A stretch of DNA of 26,598 nucleotides, from NCBI GenBank assembly GCA_027596035.1, contig JADGJA010000270.1, positions 1-26,598 of the forward strand. Reading direction: 5' to 3'. Of this stretch, positions 1-10,237 are shown piece by piece (position 1 is the first letter of the stretch; each line of letters begins with the position of its first letter). The translations under genes and the position numbers were made by a program. This DNA is from Thoreauomyces humboldtii (lineage: Eukaryota > Chytridiomycota > Chytridiomycetes > Spizellomycetales > Powellomycetaceae). A model generated the notes under the pieces. It ran no database searches. It worked only from the letters and a program-made list of their open reading frames with translations, and was not told where the DNA came from.

Positions 1-20
1 CCCCCCCCCTCTTCCTGCAG

Positions 21-2048
21 ACAAGAAGGTTCGCGACCGCGCCGTCCGAGGATTGATAAAATGGCTCACAGAGAACGAAGCCGTCGTCAACGACCTCCAG
101 CTGCTCAAGCTCTGGAAGGGTCTCTTCTACAGTGAGTGGACTCGCCTCTGGCTCTACCCCATCACCATCATCATCCTCATCATCATGACATTCTGGCTCT
201 GCTTGTTAGGCTTCTGGATGTCCGACAAACCAATGATCCAGGAGCATCTTGCCGATAAGCTCGCGGCAATGTCCATCAGCCTTCCCAAGGCTATGGCCGT
301 CAGATACGTCCAGGCCTTCTGGACCACCATCCTGTCCGAGTGGCACGGCATCGACCGGCTCAGGCTCGACAAGTTCTACATGCTCCTGCGAAAGTTCCAC
401 CTCTACGGCTTCCGAATGCTGGCAGCGAACGACTGGGACTCGGAGCTCGTCGAGCGGTACCTGTCCATCATCACCAACGGGCCCTTGAGGCTCAACGACC
501 TCAAGGTGGCAGACGGCCTGCGCTACCACACCGCGGAAGCCTATCTCGAGGAGCTGCAGAGGGCCGTCGGCGAAGGATCGGTGCGTTTCATCAAGGACAT
601 GGGCGAATCCCATTCTTTCTCTCTCTTTCTCTCTCTCACACCTTGGCTCTGTCTCTGACTCTTATCTCTTTCAACAACATGCAGGTACCGACGGAAGCAT
701 CCATGGCCATCCTGGAACCCTTCTTCGCCAACCTATCGCACTCGGCCAGCGACGTTGTCTTCACTCGGGTATGCGACAACGTCTTCAACAAGATCCTCGA
801 TCAAAAGTCTCGGACCGAAGACGAGCTCGACGAGCCCGGATCCCTCCGACTTCCCTTCGACCACCAGGCCATCGGTCTTCGTCTCTTCGCCATGGCCACC
901 GGATCCGACATCCTGGTCAAAAACAGGCCAAAGGTCACCGACCTGTACAAGCGATGGGCAAAGGTCGTGGACATGGACGTGGACTCGAAGCTCGTCAAGT
1001 CAAAGCCGGTGCTGCTCAAGGTCAAGAAGGCTCCAAAGGGAAAGAAGGCGCAGGTCGTCAAGGAGGAGAAGATGGAGGAGGAGGAGGACGAGGAGCAGAA
1101 GGGCGACGATGAGATGTGGTCAGATGTAAACGATGAGGATGAGGAGAACGTTCCCGTGGCGACCAAGGCGACTCCCGTCGCACCGCTCAAGCGAAAGGCG
1201 ATCGTCAGGGAGGACGACGAGGAGCTCGCCGCTGCTGCTGCACCACAGAAGAAGAAGAAGAAGGCAAAGAAGTCAAAGAAGGCAAAGAATGCCGACGGAG
1301 AGGGAGCGGGCGATGAGGTCTCTTCGGATGCGGTGGATGCCATGGAAGTCTCGGAAGCGGTGGCACCTGGAGGGGTCGTCGTGTCCGTCAGCATAGAAGG
1401 TACGTTATCTCTTCTCGAAGGCTAGGCCTTGTCCTCTGCCCGACTTCTGACCCCTTGCGGTCCTGTTTAGACATCCTCGCACAGACCTCGCAGTCGGACC
1501 TGCTGGATCTCCTGGAGGAAGCCAAGCCAGAGGCAGCATCGCCGCCGGTACAAACCAGGAAACAGAAACGAGCCCTGGTGGCCGCCGCATCCCAGACACA
1601 ACCTGCCAAGGAAGCGACGCAGGTAAGAAGGGGCTTTCTTCATCTTTGGCCCTTCTGCCGGAAACAATGCTGACGGATCCATGCCTGTGCAGTCCGTCAC
1701 CGTGGTCAACGGGGAGAGCGATTCCGCAAAGAAGTCTGTCAAGTTTGTTTTGGAGCAAAACATGATCAAAAGTATGTCGTGTTCTTCTATTCCTCAAGTA
1801 TCCGGGATGAGGCTAACAATTTTTCGTTACTCTCATCAGGATTTCTCAAGAGAGATCCCATCGCTACCGCAGGTACCCCGACACGCAAAACCAACACCGC
1901 GGCTCGAAAGGTGCTCAAGCTCACCCCCGTCGTCACCCCAGTCTCCCCAAAGGCAAAGGCGACTGCCTCTGCCTCCTCTTCCCAGTCAGTACCCACGCCC
2001 TCCCCAACAAACGGTCGCAAATCCAAGAAACAAACCTCACGAGCGTAG
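21..2048 (+). CDS. RRP1: Ribosomal RNA processing protein 1 (Nop52/Rrp1 family), 5'-partial
   Basis: Nucleolar protein of the Nop52 family, needed for maturation of 27S pre-rRNA and the 60S ribosomal subunit. Six exons are visible: 21–131, 210–580, 685–1399, 1471–1622, 1693–1771 and 1840–2048. They join in frame to 544 residues plus stop. Position 20 ends a cctgcag splice acceptor, so a short first exon with the true ATG lies outside the window. Splicing exon 1 to exon 2 restores the family signature LWKGLFYSFWMSDKP, followed by a Nop52 core that includes LDKFYMLLRKFHLYGFRML. After about residue 250 the protein becomes acidic and then lysine-rich (QKKKKKAKKSKKAK), which looks like a nucleolar or nuclear localisation tail. 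The last exon begins RFLKRDPIA, similar to the C-terminal conserved block of Rrp1 proteins. Intron 5 contains ggctaac as a likely branch site. Intron 1 has no in-frame stop (see findings). The family call is firm; internal exon borders are by eye. Confidence 0.93.
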
Positions 2049-2386
2049 GGTTAGACCCCATCGCCCTGCGGCAGCCGAACGCTGATCTGAACGTTCGAAT
2101 AGTTTCACAGCACGCACGCACCTTCTTGATTTCCCAGTTGCTGTCTTTCCACACATATTTATCCAGCGCGGCTTCGATGCCAGCGCAAAAACATCAATCC
2201 GATTTTGACGCACTTCTCAGTTTGAACAAAAAAAAAAAAGAGAAGAAAACATGGAAGAATCAGCCCAGCTGCTTCTCTATGTATTTGGTTTCGAACGTCC
2301 TATTACCCGACCCGCGGGGACTGAATAAGTAGATGGAGGAGGGGAGCAAGAAGGGTGTCGATCCTAAGCTACTCGCGGCGTCTAGT
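2049..2386. other. Convergent 3' intergenic region (RRP1 / RING gene)
   Basis: This 338-bp stretch separates the RRP1 stop from the RING gene stop, so it should hold both 3' UTRs. The only notable feature is an A12 run at 2228–2239 within an A-rich segment. I see no credible gene. Confidence 0.7.
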
Positions 2387-5350
2387 CTATGCAAGTGATA
2401 TTGGTTGGCGTTCAGAAGCTTCAGAACCATGCGCCAAGGATGCGGTGTCGTCGTCGGCAGGAGGTGGAGGAGGGGTTGCGACACCTCCGTCGTCCGCCTC
2501 GACTGGGGTCTCGGCCTCCGCCTCTAGCGCCGTAATGTGGTCCTCCATATCGGCCCAATCCTCTGATTCGACCTCCTCCACCTCCCAGCTCCTCGTCTCC
2601 CTCGAATAGTACGACGAGTAGGATCGGGCCGAGGTCGGCCTGGACCGAGGAGGACGATGGAGAAAGTGGTCCTCGCCCGGTATGAGATCCCAGCTCGTGG
2701 TCCCCGGCGGTCTCGCGAGCGTCATGCTGCGACGGTGATAGGTGGACGACCTTCTCGGGGAGGACATGGACGACGACGACCCGCCGCCGCTGCGTCGACC
2801 TCCCGCCGACGTCGACGTGGTCCGTTTTCGACGTATGCTGGGTGGCGGATCGTCCAGGTACATGTCTTCGAGGACGAGGGGGAGTTGCTTGCTGTGGTAC
2901 TCGCTCTCTTCGGGCAGCTCGTCCGGGGAGACGACGGCGGGTGCGGTCAGCAGGCCCATCGCGACCGACGTGGTGCGCGGAGGGATTCCGATGCAAGGTG
3001 AAGACTGCGCACCGTGGATCGGCCGGACGAAGCCTCCGTAGTTGGACATCCGACGAAAGATGATGCGGGGGTGAGGTGACCGTGCGGGAATGTGGATGCG
3101 CCGTGGGGTTCGACCGAGGGACGCCGTCTCGGGCGGGTCGACCCCGTTGAATACCTGAGACAGAGGGTGGTGTCGGGATCGTACCGCGCCCATGCGCGGT
3201 CGTGCGGACATTTCCGTCGACCGTCGCGCCAAGTTCGTAGGTCTCCTGATCGCCAGTGCCGCTGCTCCCCTCGGATGTGAGGGAGGAGCTGTGATCCTTC
3301 TCGGATCCTCGCTGCTGGTGCGTCGCCCTCGACATTCGGACTGGATGTGCTGCTTCAACTGAGACCTTGGTCCCTCCCAATCACAACCACTGGCCTTGCA
3401 TTTGACGTGCAACCTATCTATCACGCCTTGCACCTCGGGAGCAGGTCCCACGTTTCCAGGAGCAATATCGGACCGGCAGAAAGGACAGCTAGTCTGGTGA
3501 GCCAACCACCTCCAGATGCAGGCAGCGCAACAGATATTTTCGCAGCATGAGAGACGGACGGCGCGCTCGCAGATGTCGGCGCAGAGCGGGCACGTGGCAA
3601 TCTCTCTGGGTTCGGGTGAGGTATAGAGGTCGGAAGGTCGAACAGCATTCAAGAAGTCTAACGGTAGTTTATCACCGCCAACGTAGGTAAAGCGTTTGCG
3701 TGAAACTTCCTCTCGTCGTGAAGTCCCAAGCGAGGATATTCGAGGAGAGATGATGACTTCAGAGGGTCCGTTCCGTACCAGCGTTTGGCTGAAGGCTTCC
3801 ACGTGTGATGGAAGTGGAGATGCTCGAGCTGGACCAAACCCAGCCTCGACATAAGCTTGGGACAGCCCCGGATCAAGAGGACGGGTCTCGGGGTCTGTGT
3901 TGATTACAGAATACACGCCCGGGGCAAGATTGTTCTCCTGACGTTCCTGTAAAGCATGCATAGCCGGTCCGACGATGTCGGCAACTTGCTGTGGGGTCGG
4001 TGTCGACAGCATTTCGGCCATGCTGATAGTTGCTGGTGGTGAAGCACTAACATCAGAGTCCATGTCTACCTCCCCCATCGTCACAGGAACTGCAATCGAT
4101 AGAGTCTCGGGGTTCGTTGAGACGACAGACTCGCTAGCTATTGGGCTGGCAGGGCTCGCGGTGCGCTTGCGAAAGAGTGAGCGGACCGAGCTCGAGCGAA
4201 GGGGATGGGCAGTGCCATTGACTGTCGACCCTGGATTGCTTTCCAAAACTCCTTCGAAGTTGATGATAGCCTCCATCGAAGCCCTTGGACTGCACTCGCT
4301 GAACGTGTCGGGATAGTGTACGGCGCCGTCTGCACCGACATCTTCCTTGTGCAGCTTTTTGAACAGCGTTGGCCGCGTGACGATCGCGGGTTGCATCAAC
4401 ATCGGCATCTGTTTACTGGCTATCCGCACAGGAATCGCTGCTGCAGGGAGCGGAAGCGCGACCGGGACAGTCAGCGGAAGTGGCGGTAGCGGTTTGGAAA
4501 GGTCAGGTTTCGGGCTCGGTGAACGTGGCCGATCTGATAGTGGTGGCGCGGGAAGGACTGGGGATACCGGAGAGAGCGGCGATGACTTGGCGGTATTCGA
4601 TGCGGGTGGAAGTGCCGAGATCGTGACTGAAAGTGGTGCAGTCTCCTCGCTTCGCACCATAAACGTTTCACCATTGGCAAGAGTCACGGCCACCGCTTTG
4701 GCGACGGAGATCGTATTCGAAGAACCTTCCGGTATGCTCACTTCGAAGAGCTGTTGGGCGGACTGAACGGCGGGCACATCCACCATGGCGCTCTGACCGA
4801 GTTCGACTCCTTCCTCGGTGAGAATGAACGCCGATCGCGAGGGAGACGCCTCGAAGGAATGCCGCGGTGACGAAACCACTGCACTGGTCAGCGGTCCGAC
4901 GGCATGACTGGTCGGGGTAAGCAAGAGCGTTGTGGAATGGTCCTCCGACCCACGAGGCGTGACCAGCACAGGGAATGGCTTCCTGACCGACCGTTGGTCA
5001 CCATCAACAGTCGACGTCTCCGCGTGTGGCAGCCCGCCTTGGAGCTCTCCGCCCACTTTGATCTCAGCAAGGGGCGTGACATCATCGGCGCCATGGTCTG
5101 CCGGTGAGCTGCTTTTCGATCTGCCTTTCAACGGTCGCGTCCTTCGTTGCAGCGTCGCCTCGAGGGCAGACGCAGGCGAGGTCGAAAGCGCCAGAAGCTC
5201 TTCCTCCCCTACGTCCCCTCCTTCGCCCTCCCCAAAGACGACGCTAGCTTCGGTCTTCCCGCCCCGCTCGCTTTCGATGGACTGTGGGTCGACTGACGCT
5301 GGTTCGACGAGTTCCGCATTCCCACTTGACACGGGCTCCTCGCGTGTCAT
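2387..5350 (-). CDS. Large RING-type zinc-finger protein, putative E3 ubiquitin ligase
   Basis: One uninterrupted 987-codon frame from ATG at 5350 to TAG at 2389. Residues 1 to about 570 are low-complexity, rich in Ser, Pro, Thr and Val, and probably disordered. A RING-like domain occupies residues 587–625 with Cys at 587, 590, 602, 603, 607, 608, 611, 622 and 625. A TRAF-type-like Cys/His finger follows at C651, C656, H668 and C673. The remaining C-terminal 300 residues are Ser/Arg-rich and end in an acidic, proline-rich tail. RING plus a TRAF-like finger suggests substrate ubiquitination, but the usual zinc-binding His of a C3HC4 RING is Glu604 here (see findings), so ligase activity is an inference. 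No signal peptide or membrane segment is apparent. The gene has no introns, unlike several neighbours. I do not recognise a specific orthologue. Shorter frames on the opposite strand are codon-bias shadows. Confidence 0.85.
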   Translation of the reverse strand: MTREEPVSSGNAELVEPASVDPQSIESERGGKTEASVVFGEGEGGDVGEEELLALSTSPASALEATLQRRTRPLKGRSKSSSPADHGADDVTPLAEIKVGGELQGGLPHAETSTVDGDQRSVRKPFPVLVTPRGSEDHSTTLLLTPTSHAVGPLTSAVVSSPRHSFEASPSRSAFILTEEGVELGQSAMVDVPAVQSAQQLFEVSIPEGSSNTISVAKAVAVTLANGETFMVRSEETAPLSVTISALPPASNTAKSSPLSPVSPVLPAPPLSDRPRSPSPKPDLSKPLPPLPLTVPVALPLPAAAIPVRIASKQMPMLMQPAIVTRPTLFKKLHKEDVGADGAVHYPDTFSECSPRASMEAIINFEGVLESNPGSTVNGTAHPLRSSSVRSLFRKRTASPASPIASESVVSTNPETLSIAVPVTMGEVDMDSDVSASPPATISMAEMLSTPTPQQVADIVGPAMHALQERQENNLAPGVYSVINTDPETRPLDPGLSQAYVEAGFGPARASPLPSHVEAFSQTLVRNGPSEVIISPRISSLGTSRREEVSRKRFTYVGGDKLPLDFLNAVRPSDLYTSPEPREIATCPLCADICERAVRLSCCENICCAACIWRWLAHQTSCPFCRSDIAPGNVGPAPEVQGVIDRLHVKCKASGCDWEGPRSQLKQHIQSECRGRRTSSEDPRRITAPPSHPRGAAALAIRRPTNLARRSTEMSARPRMGAVRSRHHPLSQVFNGVDPPETASLGRTPRRIHIPARSPHPRIIFRRMSNYGGFVRPIHGAQSSPCIGIPPRTTSVAMGLLTAPAVVSPDELPEESEYHSKQLPLVLEDMYLDDPPPSIRRKRTTSTSAGGRRSGGGSSSSMSSPRRSSTYHRRSMTLARPPGTTSWDLIPGEDHFLHRPPRSRPTSARSYSSYYSRETRSWEVEEVESEDWADMEDHITALEAEAETPVEADDGGVATPPPPPADDDTASLAHGSEASERQPISLA

Positions 5351-5920
5351 CGAATGGGGGAACGGCGTCTTTGGAGGATGATAACTGGGCTGTGCTCAGC
5401 CCTGGACAGGGGGTGTTTGCCTTGACCTCGGGAGGGCACCTGGGGAAAGACAAAGCAAGGAGCCAAATGGCGAAGAGAGCAAACGACACAAAAGCAGTGC
5501 GCGGGAAAGAGGCCCAAAGATCAAAGGGTGACGGTACCGTAATGCTGTGGTCGAAGCTCGGTGCCACAGGGGAAAAGGGCGGGAAAACAGGGCCGCCAGT
5601 TATACAAAAGCCCGTTCGAGAAGGGTTAGGGCACAGATCGCCGCAGCAGATCACAAAGCAACACTGGCTGTACTGTACCTACTCGTGCCCAGTCTTTTCG
5701 CAAGCGACCGATGGGCATGAGTACTCGTACTTGTACTGCGAGTCATCGATGAGCACCTTTGGCCGGGGACTGATAATCACCCATCCATTCCTCCTATTCT
5801 CTCGGTCTTTGGTTCATACCATGGGCCGAAACTCTTCAAGCCAGGCACGCTGTCCTTGGAAGTCCATCTGTTGTCGAAATCATCTCAGAAGGTCTTGCGC
5901 ACAAGTGTACAAGACGGATA
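5351..5920. other. Intergenic region: RING gene promoter and IF-3 3' UTR
   Basis: This 570-bp stretch lies upstream of the RING gene and downstream of IF-3, both on the minus strand. It carries a cluster of related GTAC-containing words around 5670–5745 (for example gagtactcgtacttgtactg). Open frames here, including a 217-codon one on the plus strand, show no recognisable protein and I do not call them genes. Confidence 0.5.
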
Positions 5921-6465
5921 TCAGGGCTTCTTTTTAACAGCGATCGGCGAGAAATCTATGGTGGTCTTCCTGCCACGATCACCTACTCTCTCCGCAACAG
6001 GATTCCCGAATCCGTCCAGTGCCTTGACCACCCCACTAAGCAACTCCCTGCTCTTCCCATTGCGTTTGTCCGTGACCGTGAATAGAACGCGATGTCGCTG
6101 TTCCAAGAACGTCCGGGCCCGTCCCACCTTGATGTCAAAGTCGTGCTGGGAGATGGTGGTCCCGATCTCGAGCTCCTTGGTGGCGAGGACGGACCCCGCC
6201 GGCTTCTTGGCGGGGAGACGGGTGGCCCGGGCGGACGCGCGAGCGCGCTGCTGAGACTCGTGCGTCACGATGTGGCAGACGGGCACTTCTTCCGTGCTGG
6301 AGGAGGCCGGGTTCGCGACGATGAGGTCCTCGGTCCGTCGGTTGACATTCGAGAGTGCATCCGCCAAAGACATGGTTCCCAGGTCTTCACCCGTAGTCTC
6401 GCGCACGACCCGGACCGTCTCCGCGGTGATCTGCTCGTTTTTTCGCGGTTTGACGAACGTCGATG

Positions 6466-6497
<32 letters not shown>

Positions 6498-6913
6498 GAT
6501 GTCTCTCCCTGCTGCCCTTGTTTCCCCTGCTGCTTCCCAAGACCCTCCCTTCCCTTCTTCAGCGGAACGATCCGCCAGACCGGTGGATCTTGTCTCGCAT
6601 CCACGGTGATGAGCTTGTGCGTTGCGGGGTCGAAGAGAGTTTGTGCTTTGGCGTACGAGTGCGGGCCGAGGTTGACTCCCGTGGATGAAATGACCACAAG
6701 GGTACTTGGCTCCGTTCCTTGCGTTGCTGACGCGGTTGTAGAGCCTGACGAGGGTGGTATGGGTCGCTGTTGGGGTCTGAGTGATGCAGGAAGTGCCGAC
6801 CCATTCGTTCTTGGCGGAATGGACGTCTTTGGCCGAGCCAGTACGAAAGGACCCTTGGAGCGAATCGAAAGCGAGGACCTCTGGAGGCACACATTCCCAA
6901 TCCCTCGGAGCAT
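5921..6913 (-). CDS. Mitochondrial translation initiation factor IF-3
   Basis: Homologue of bacterial IF-3/mtIF3, which binds the small mitoribosomal subunit, prevents premature subunit joining and checks initiator tRNA. The chosen ATG at 6913 has a good context (cgccATGc) and opens a presequence-like N-terminus, MLRGIGNVCLQRSSLSIRSK, basic, Ser-rich and without acidic residues, as expected for mitochondrial import. The frame extends upstream to 7111 (66 more residues) but that part looks non-coding. The protein is 330 aa and intronless. Residues 159–219 (NEQITAETVRVV through PVCHIV) match an IF3 N-domain, and 245–330 (KELEIGTTISQHDFDIKVGR) match the IF3 C-domain. A second N-domain-like stretch lies at 71–117 (see findings). 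A polyserine linker at about 139–151 is encoded by a trinucleotide repeat. The neighbouring TNTase gene lies upstream on the same strand, with no sign of co-transcription. Confidence 0.9.
6462..6501. repeat. GAT/ATG trinucleotide microsatellite inside the IF-3 gene
   Basis: About 13 units of gat with one interruption (ggt). Read on the minus strand it encodes the polyserine linker between the two IF3 N-domain-like segments. In another frame it would encode polyhistidine, which is an artefact. Length variation between strains is expected for a tract of this type. Confidence 0.95.
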
Positions 6914-7439
6914 GGCGAAGAGTCGATCTACAAGATGTAACGAGTATGGATAGACAGGGGACGCCAGCTTTGAACGGGAGAATGCCAGAACGACTGTGGC
7001 GCAGCTAGCTCCTACCGGTAGCTCCGTCGAGGCTGTCGACAGCCTTCCCTTGCCAGCACTGTGCTGGAGGGCAGGTGGAGGAGACAACGTGGACCCCCTA
7101 CCGGTCCTCAAAACTCAAGCACTCGGGCTAGTGGACTGGTGACGATCAAGCGAGGATCAAGCCCGGAGCATCTCCGAGCTCACCAGGTAGCCCTCGTCTA
7201 CCAAGGAAGACGTCCCATCGGAAATGGCAGTTATATTGATCTCGCTCGACGGCACGCCGGAGCAGAGCAGGCGAAGACCTTGTGGACTCCATAAATTTGG
7301 ATTATGTGCTAGAAGATGTATATACAAGCAGAACCGCCTTTGGTCAACGAAAAGGAATTTCTCGTGGGAGATAGGCAAAGGACGAGTAGAGACTGCAAAA
7401 AACAACAACAAGGAGAGCAAGGGACAAGACGAACGAGGA
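6914..7439. other. Intergenic region: IF-3 promoter and TNTase 3' UTR
   Basis: This 526-bp stretch separates two minus-strand genes. It contains a short perfect palindrome, ctaccggtag (about 7012–7021), and a second ctaccggt at 7098–7105. I see no gene, although the IF-3 frame stays open to 7111. Confidence 0.5.
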
Positions 7440-10237
7440 TTAGTTTGCGGTGCCCTTCGGGGCAAGATGGCTGATGATGGCGTCGCGAGCGTTGCGGCGC
7501 TTGTCAGTCTCACGAGGTTTCTTGTGAACTTTCAACGGCACGTTTACTGGAGCTGATTTCTGCACTGGATCGATGCTTGATGGCGGTGCAGGTTTTGTGA
7601 CAGCAGCACCTCCACTCCCGCTTGCGCTGTCTTTCTTTCTTGTGCCCGCTGAATGTTGCTTGTTCGGATGGAAGTGAGATTCAGGCTGGGAACTTTGGAC
7701 AGCGGAGACGATCTTGACCCCTTCCGGCACGGGTCGGGAACTTGGAGCACTGGCACGAACCGGAATCAGCGCTTGGTGAGGCTTTGTTTGGGTGGGATGT
7801 CGGCTAAGCACAGGTCGCGGAGGTAGCGGACGCGGTGGCGGAAGTCCCGGAAATTCGTCGTGACTAGATATCGCGGGTTTGGGTGCCGGCTGCTGTCGTT
7901 CCTGTTGTGGGGCGCGGGCTTTGTCGCTATGGCTGATGACTTGACTCTGCGCACGTATTTGTTGTTCCGTTTGCTTGCGACACACGTACTGCGTTGGCTC
8001 CATGACCTTGGCGATGGTGCTTTCGACTATGGCTTCCGTAGCTCCGGAGTCGCTTGAACTCATGATCTGAAGAGCTCGTCGCATTTCACGGACGACTGTG
8101 AGAAGGTTCGTAACACTACCCGTGACGTTCCGGTCAATCTGGAAAGGATCCTCAATTAGCAGAATCATGCCTATCTTTGACGTCCAGGGAGCAAGATTGC
8201 CGCTGAGCTCGTGTACCAGCCGTCCTTCCCTGATAGAAACAACTTGATCGGAACGGAAACAGAAGTCCCAGGCGTAGAAGCGCAGAAAGTCATAGAAAAG
8301 CGCAGCGACACCTTCGGCGTCGGTCCAAATCTCCAACTCGGACAAAGATTTTCCGTGCAGCACATAAGGGGTTAAAGCAGCGTGCTTCATATCGCTCAGA
8401 AAGTAGAGATCGGCGAGCAGAATCTTGTTTTCTGCATTTGAATTCGTCCTCTGTTTGGTATGATCCTCGGCAACGATCCGCTCCAAAACGCTTAAAGTGT
8501 CCCTGTCCGAAAGATCGGTCTGACGACTTACACGCTTCGCTTTCTGTGCGGTGTTCAGAATTGCTTCGACGTTAACGAGGATGTTTTGCCGCATCCATGC
8601 AGTACCATCTTGATCAGACTGTCGAGCCTTGAGCCCCTTAACTGGCGTTTTCAAGCGCACAGACCCTTCGCGAGGGACGATCATGCGTTGCGGACGAGGG
8701 CCATCAAACAGTTTTTGTAGTGATGGAAGCATGCCGCGACTTTGCATGTAGTTGATGACCATGAGCGAGTAACCATAGGAGCTGATTGTCCCTGCATCGC
8801 GAGCTTGGTCATGCTAAGAAAGGTGGCACAACGTACACTGCAACATACCACCCCCGGCAGAATCGTTCACATCTCGATGTTTCGCCCAGTTCTTTACCAG
8901 CACGATCAAGGGTCGGACTCGAGGGTCCACCCATGTGTACGCGCGAAGAAGCTCGGAATTGTATCGACCAAGCAGGTTGCCGAAATTCATATCGCAAGAA
9001 AGACCGGTTTCAGGGTCTTCGAACTTGCAGATCGGGACTCGTGCGCTAGGTATGGCGACGACATTTTGCATGCCGTTCCGACGCAGCATGGCGGCCAGCC
9101 GCCAGACTGATTTTGTCTGACCCATTACCTTGGGAGTGAGGTACCTGGCCCCCTCAATCTCTAAAATAACATCGATGTCCGAAGATTTGAATCCGAGCCT
9201 GTTGACTGCAGAGCCAAAAAACTTGACGTGGACCGCGGGCTTGCGGTATTCGCTGTCGATCATCGTTTGAAAGCGTGTGCGGAAATTCTCGAGCTTGGCA
9301 TCATTGTCGGGAGCAGGGACAAGATCCTGTAAAGATTTCGAAGAGGAGTCCGTTATTCCGTGACTACCAGCAACTTCCTTCGCGACAATTAGCGCACCTC
9401 AAAAAGACGGCGTAGCACGCTACCGAAGAGTACCCGGGTGGGCGCGCCAAGGTCGCCAGGACGATCCTCGCCATATCCTACGATCGTTCCGTATCTGCCT
9501 GGTTCTGTCAACTTGTTCTGCTCCTTGACGATGGTCGACGCCGTATGACTTATGGTGAGCTGGTCCTCGGATACGACAACATTGGGTCCGAGAACTCCGA
9601 AAGCCTTTGTCACCTGTGCCTTCCATTTGCTCTCTGGGACGGCGGTTATCGCAAGGTCCTCTTTAGCCTCAATCGGCAAGGAACGAGCCGAGACGGCAGG
9701 CTCGTCTCTGGCAATGTCGACCTGGGTTGCGCCAGGTTCCAGAGTAATCCTGTTTGGTCGCTTGGACGAATAATCAAATCTCCACAGCGAGCCTTTGATG
9801 TCTACCACCCGGCAGGGGCCATTGCAGAAGAAGCGCTTCAAGGAGCATCCTGGTCTGATGATGGGCGTGGCCGCCAGAAGTTCGCCGGCCTTCTGTCTGA
9901 TGACTTTTCGACAGACCGGACCGTCGTCGTACTCAACGTCGTTTTCAGACCCGGTCGACCTGGTCGGTGAGGAGTTTACAAAGAGCTCGAGGACGTCGTC
10001 GACCTGTCGAAGGAAGACCGTCTCCTCGAAGGCCACTTGGACGTGGGCTTTCAGCTCGTCGAACTTTAGTTCCTTCAACGGGGATGAGAAGAGGGCGGCA
10101 GCGCAGAGGGTCCAGAGTTCCCTGTCCATGATCTGGTGCACGCACTCGGTCAGTCGATCTGCGGTGGCGGATCCGTCATGGAAAGGTTCCTCGACCGCAT
10201 CAGTACTCTCGAAACGCTCTGGTGCCGCGGTGAGCAT
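7440..10237 (-). CDS. Non-canonical poly(A)/poly(U) polymerase (Cid1/GLD-2-like terminal nucleotidyltransferase)
   Basis: A DNA polymerase beta-type nucleotidyltransferase that adds A or U residues to RNA 3' ends; which nucleotide cannot be read from sequence. Exons on the minus strand are 10237–9398, 9326–8849 and 8791–7440, giving 889 aa. The catalytic signature is FFGSAVNRLGFKSSDIDVIL, with G318/S319 and metal ligands D330 and D332; the third Asp is D392 in LSCDMNFGN. Splicing intron 2 (8848–8792, gtatgt…gcag) restores KNWAKHRDVNDSAGGGTISS followed by YGYSLMV, the family's central motif. The PAP-associated region is at about 604–629 (LFYDFLRFYAWDFCFRSDQV, then VSIREG). Residues 1–280 are an extension I do not recognise, and about 150 residues separate the central motif from the PAP-associated motif, longer than in minimal Cid1. 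The tail is Pro/Ser/Gln-rich. The alternative acceptor ccaag in intron 2 would add four residues. Confidence 0.87.

Noticed and set aside
2421..3380. A 319-codon frame in a different minus-strand frame inside the RING gene
   Set aside because: It lies within the 987-codon RING frame and gives an Arg/Ser/Pro-rich text without any domain; a shadow.
5284..5937. 217-codon plus-strand frame between the RING gene and IF-3
   Set aside because: It overlaps both genes antisense, shows no recognisable domain and has low-complexity composition.
6265..6540. Polyhistidine protein (13 His) read from the IF-3 locus
   Set aside because: It is the GAT/ATG microsatellite read out of frame; in the IF-3 frame the tract encodes a serine linker.
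6914..7111. 66-residue N-terminal extension of IF-3 to an upstream ATG at 7111
   Set aside because: The sequence from 6913 begins with a good mitochondrial presequence and start context; the upstream part lacks such features and looks like 5' UTR.
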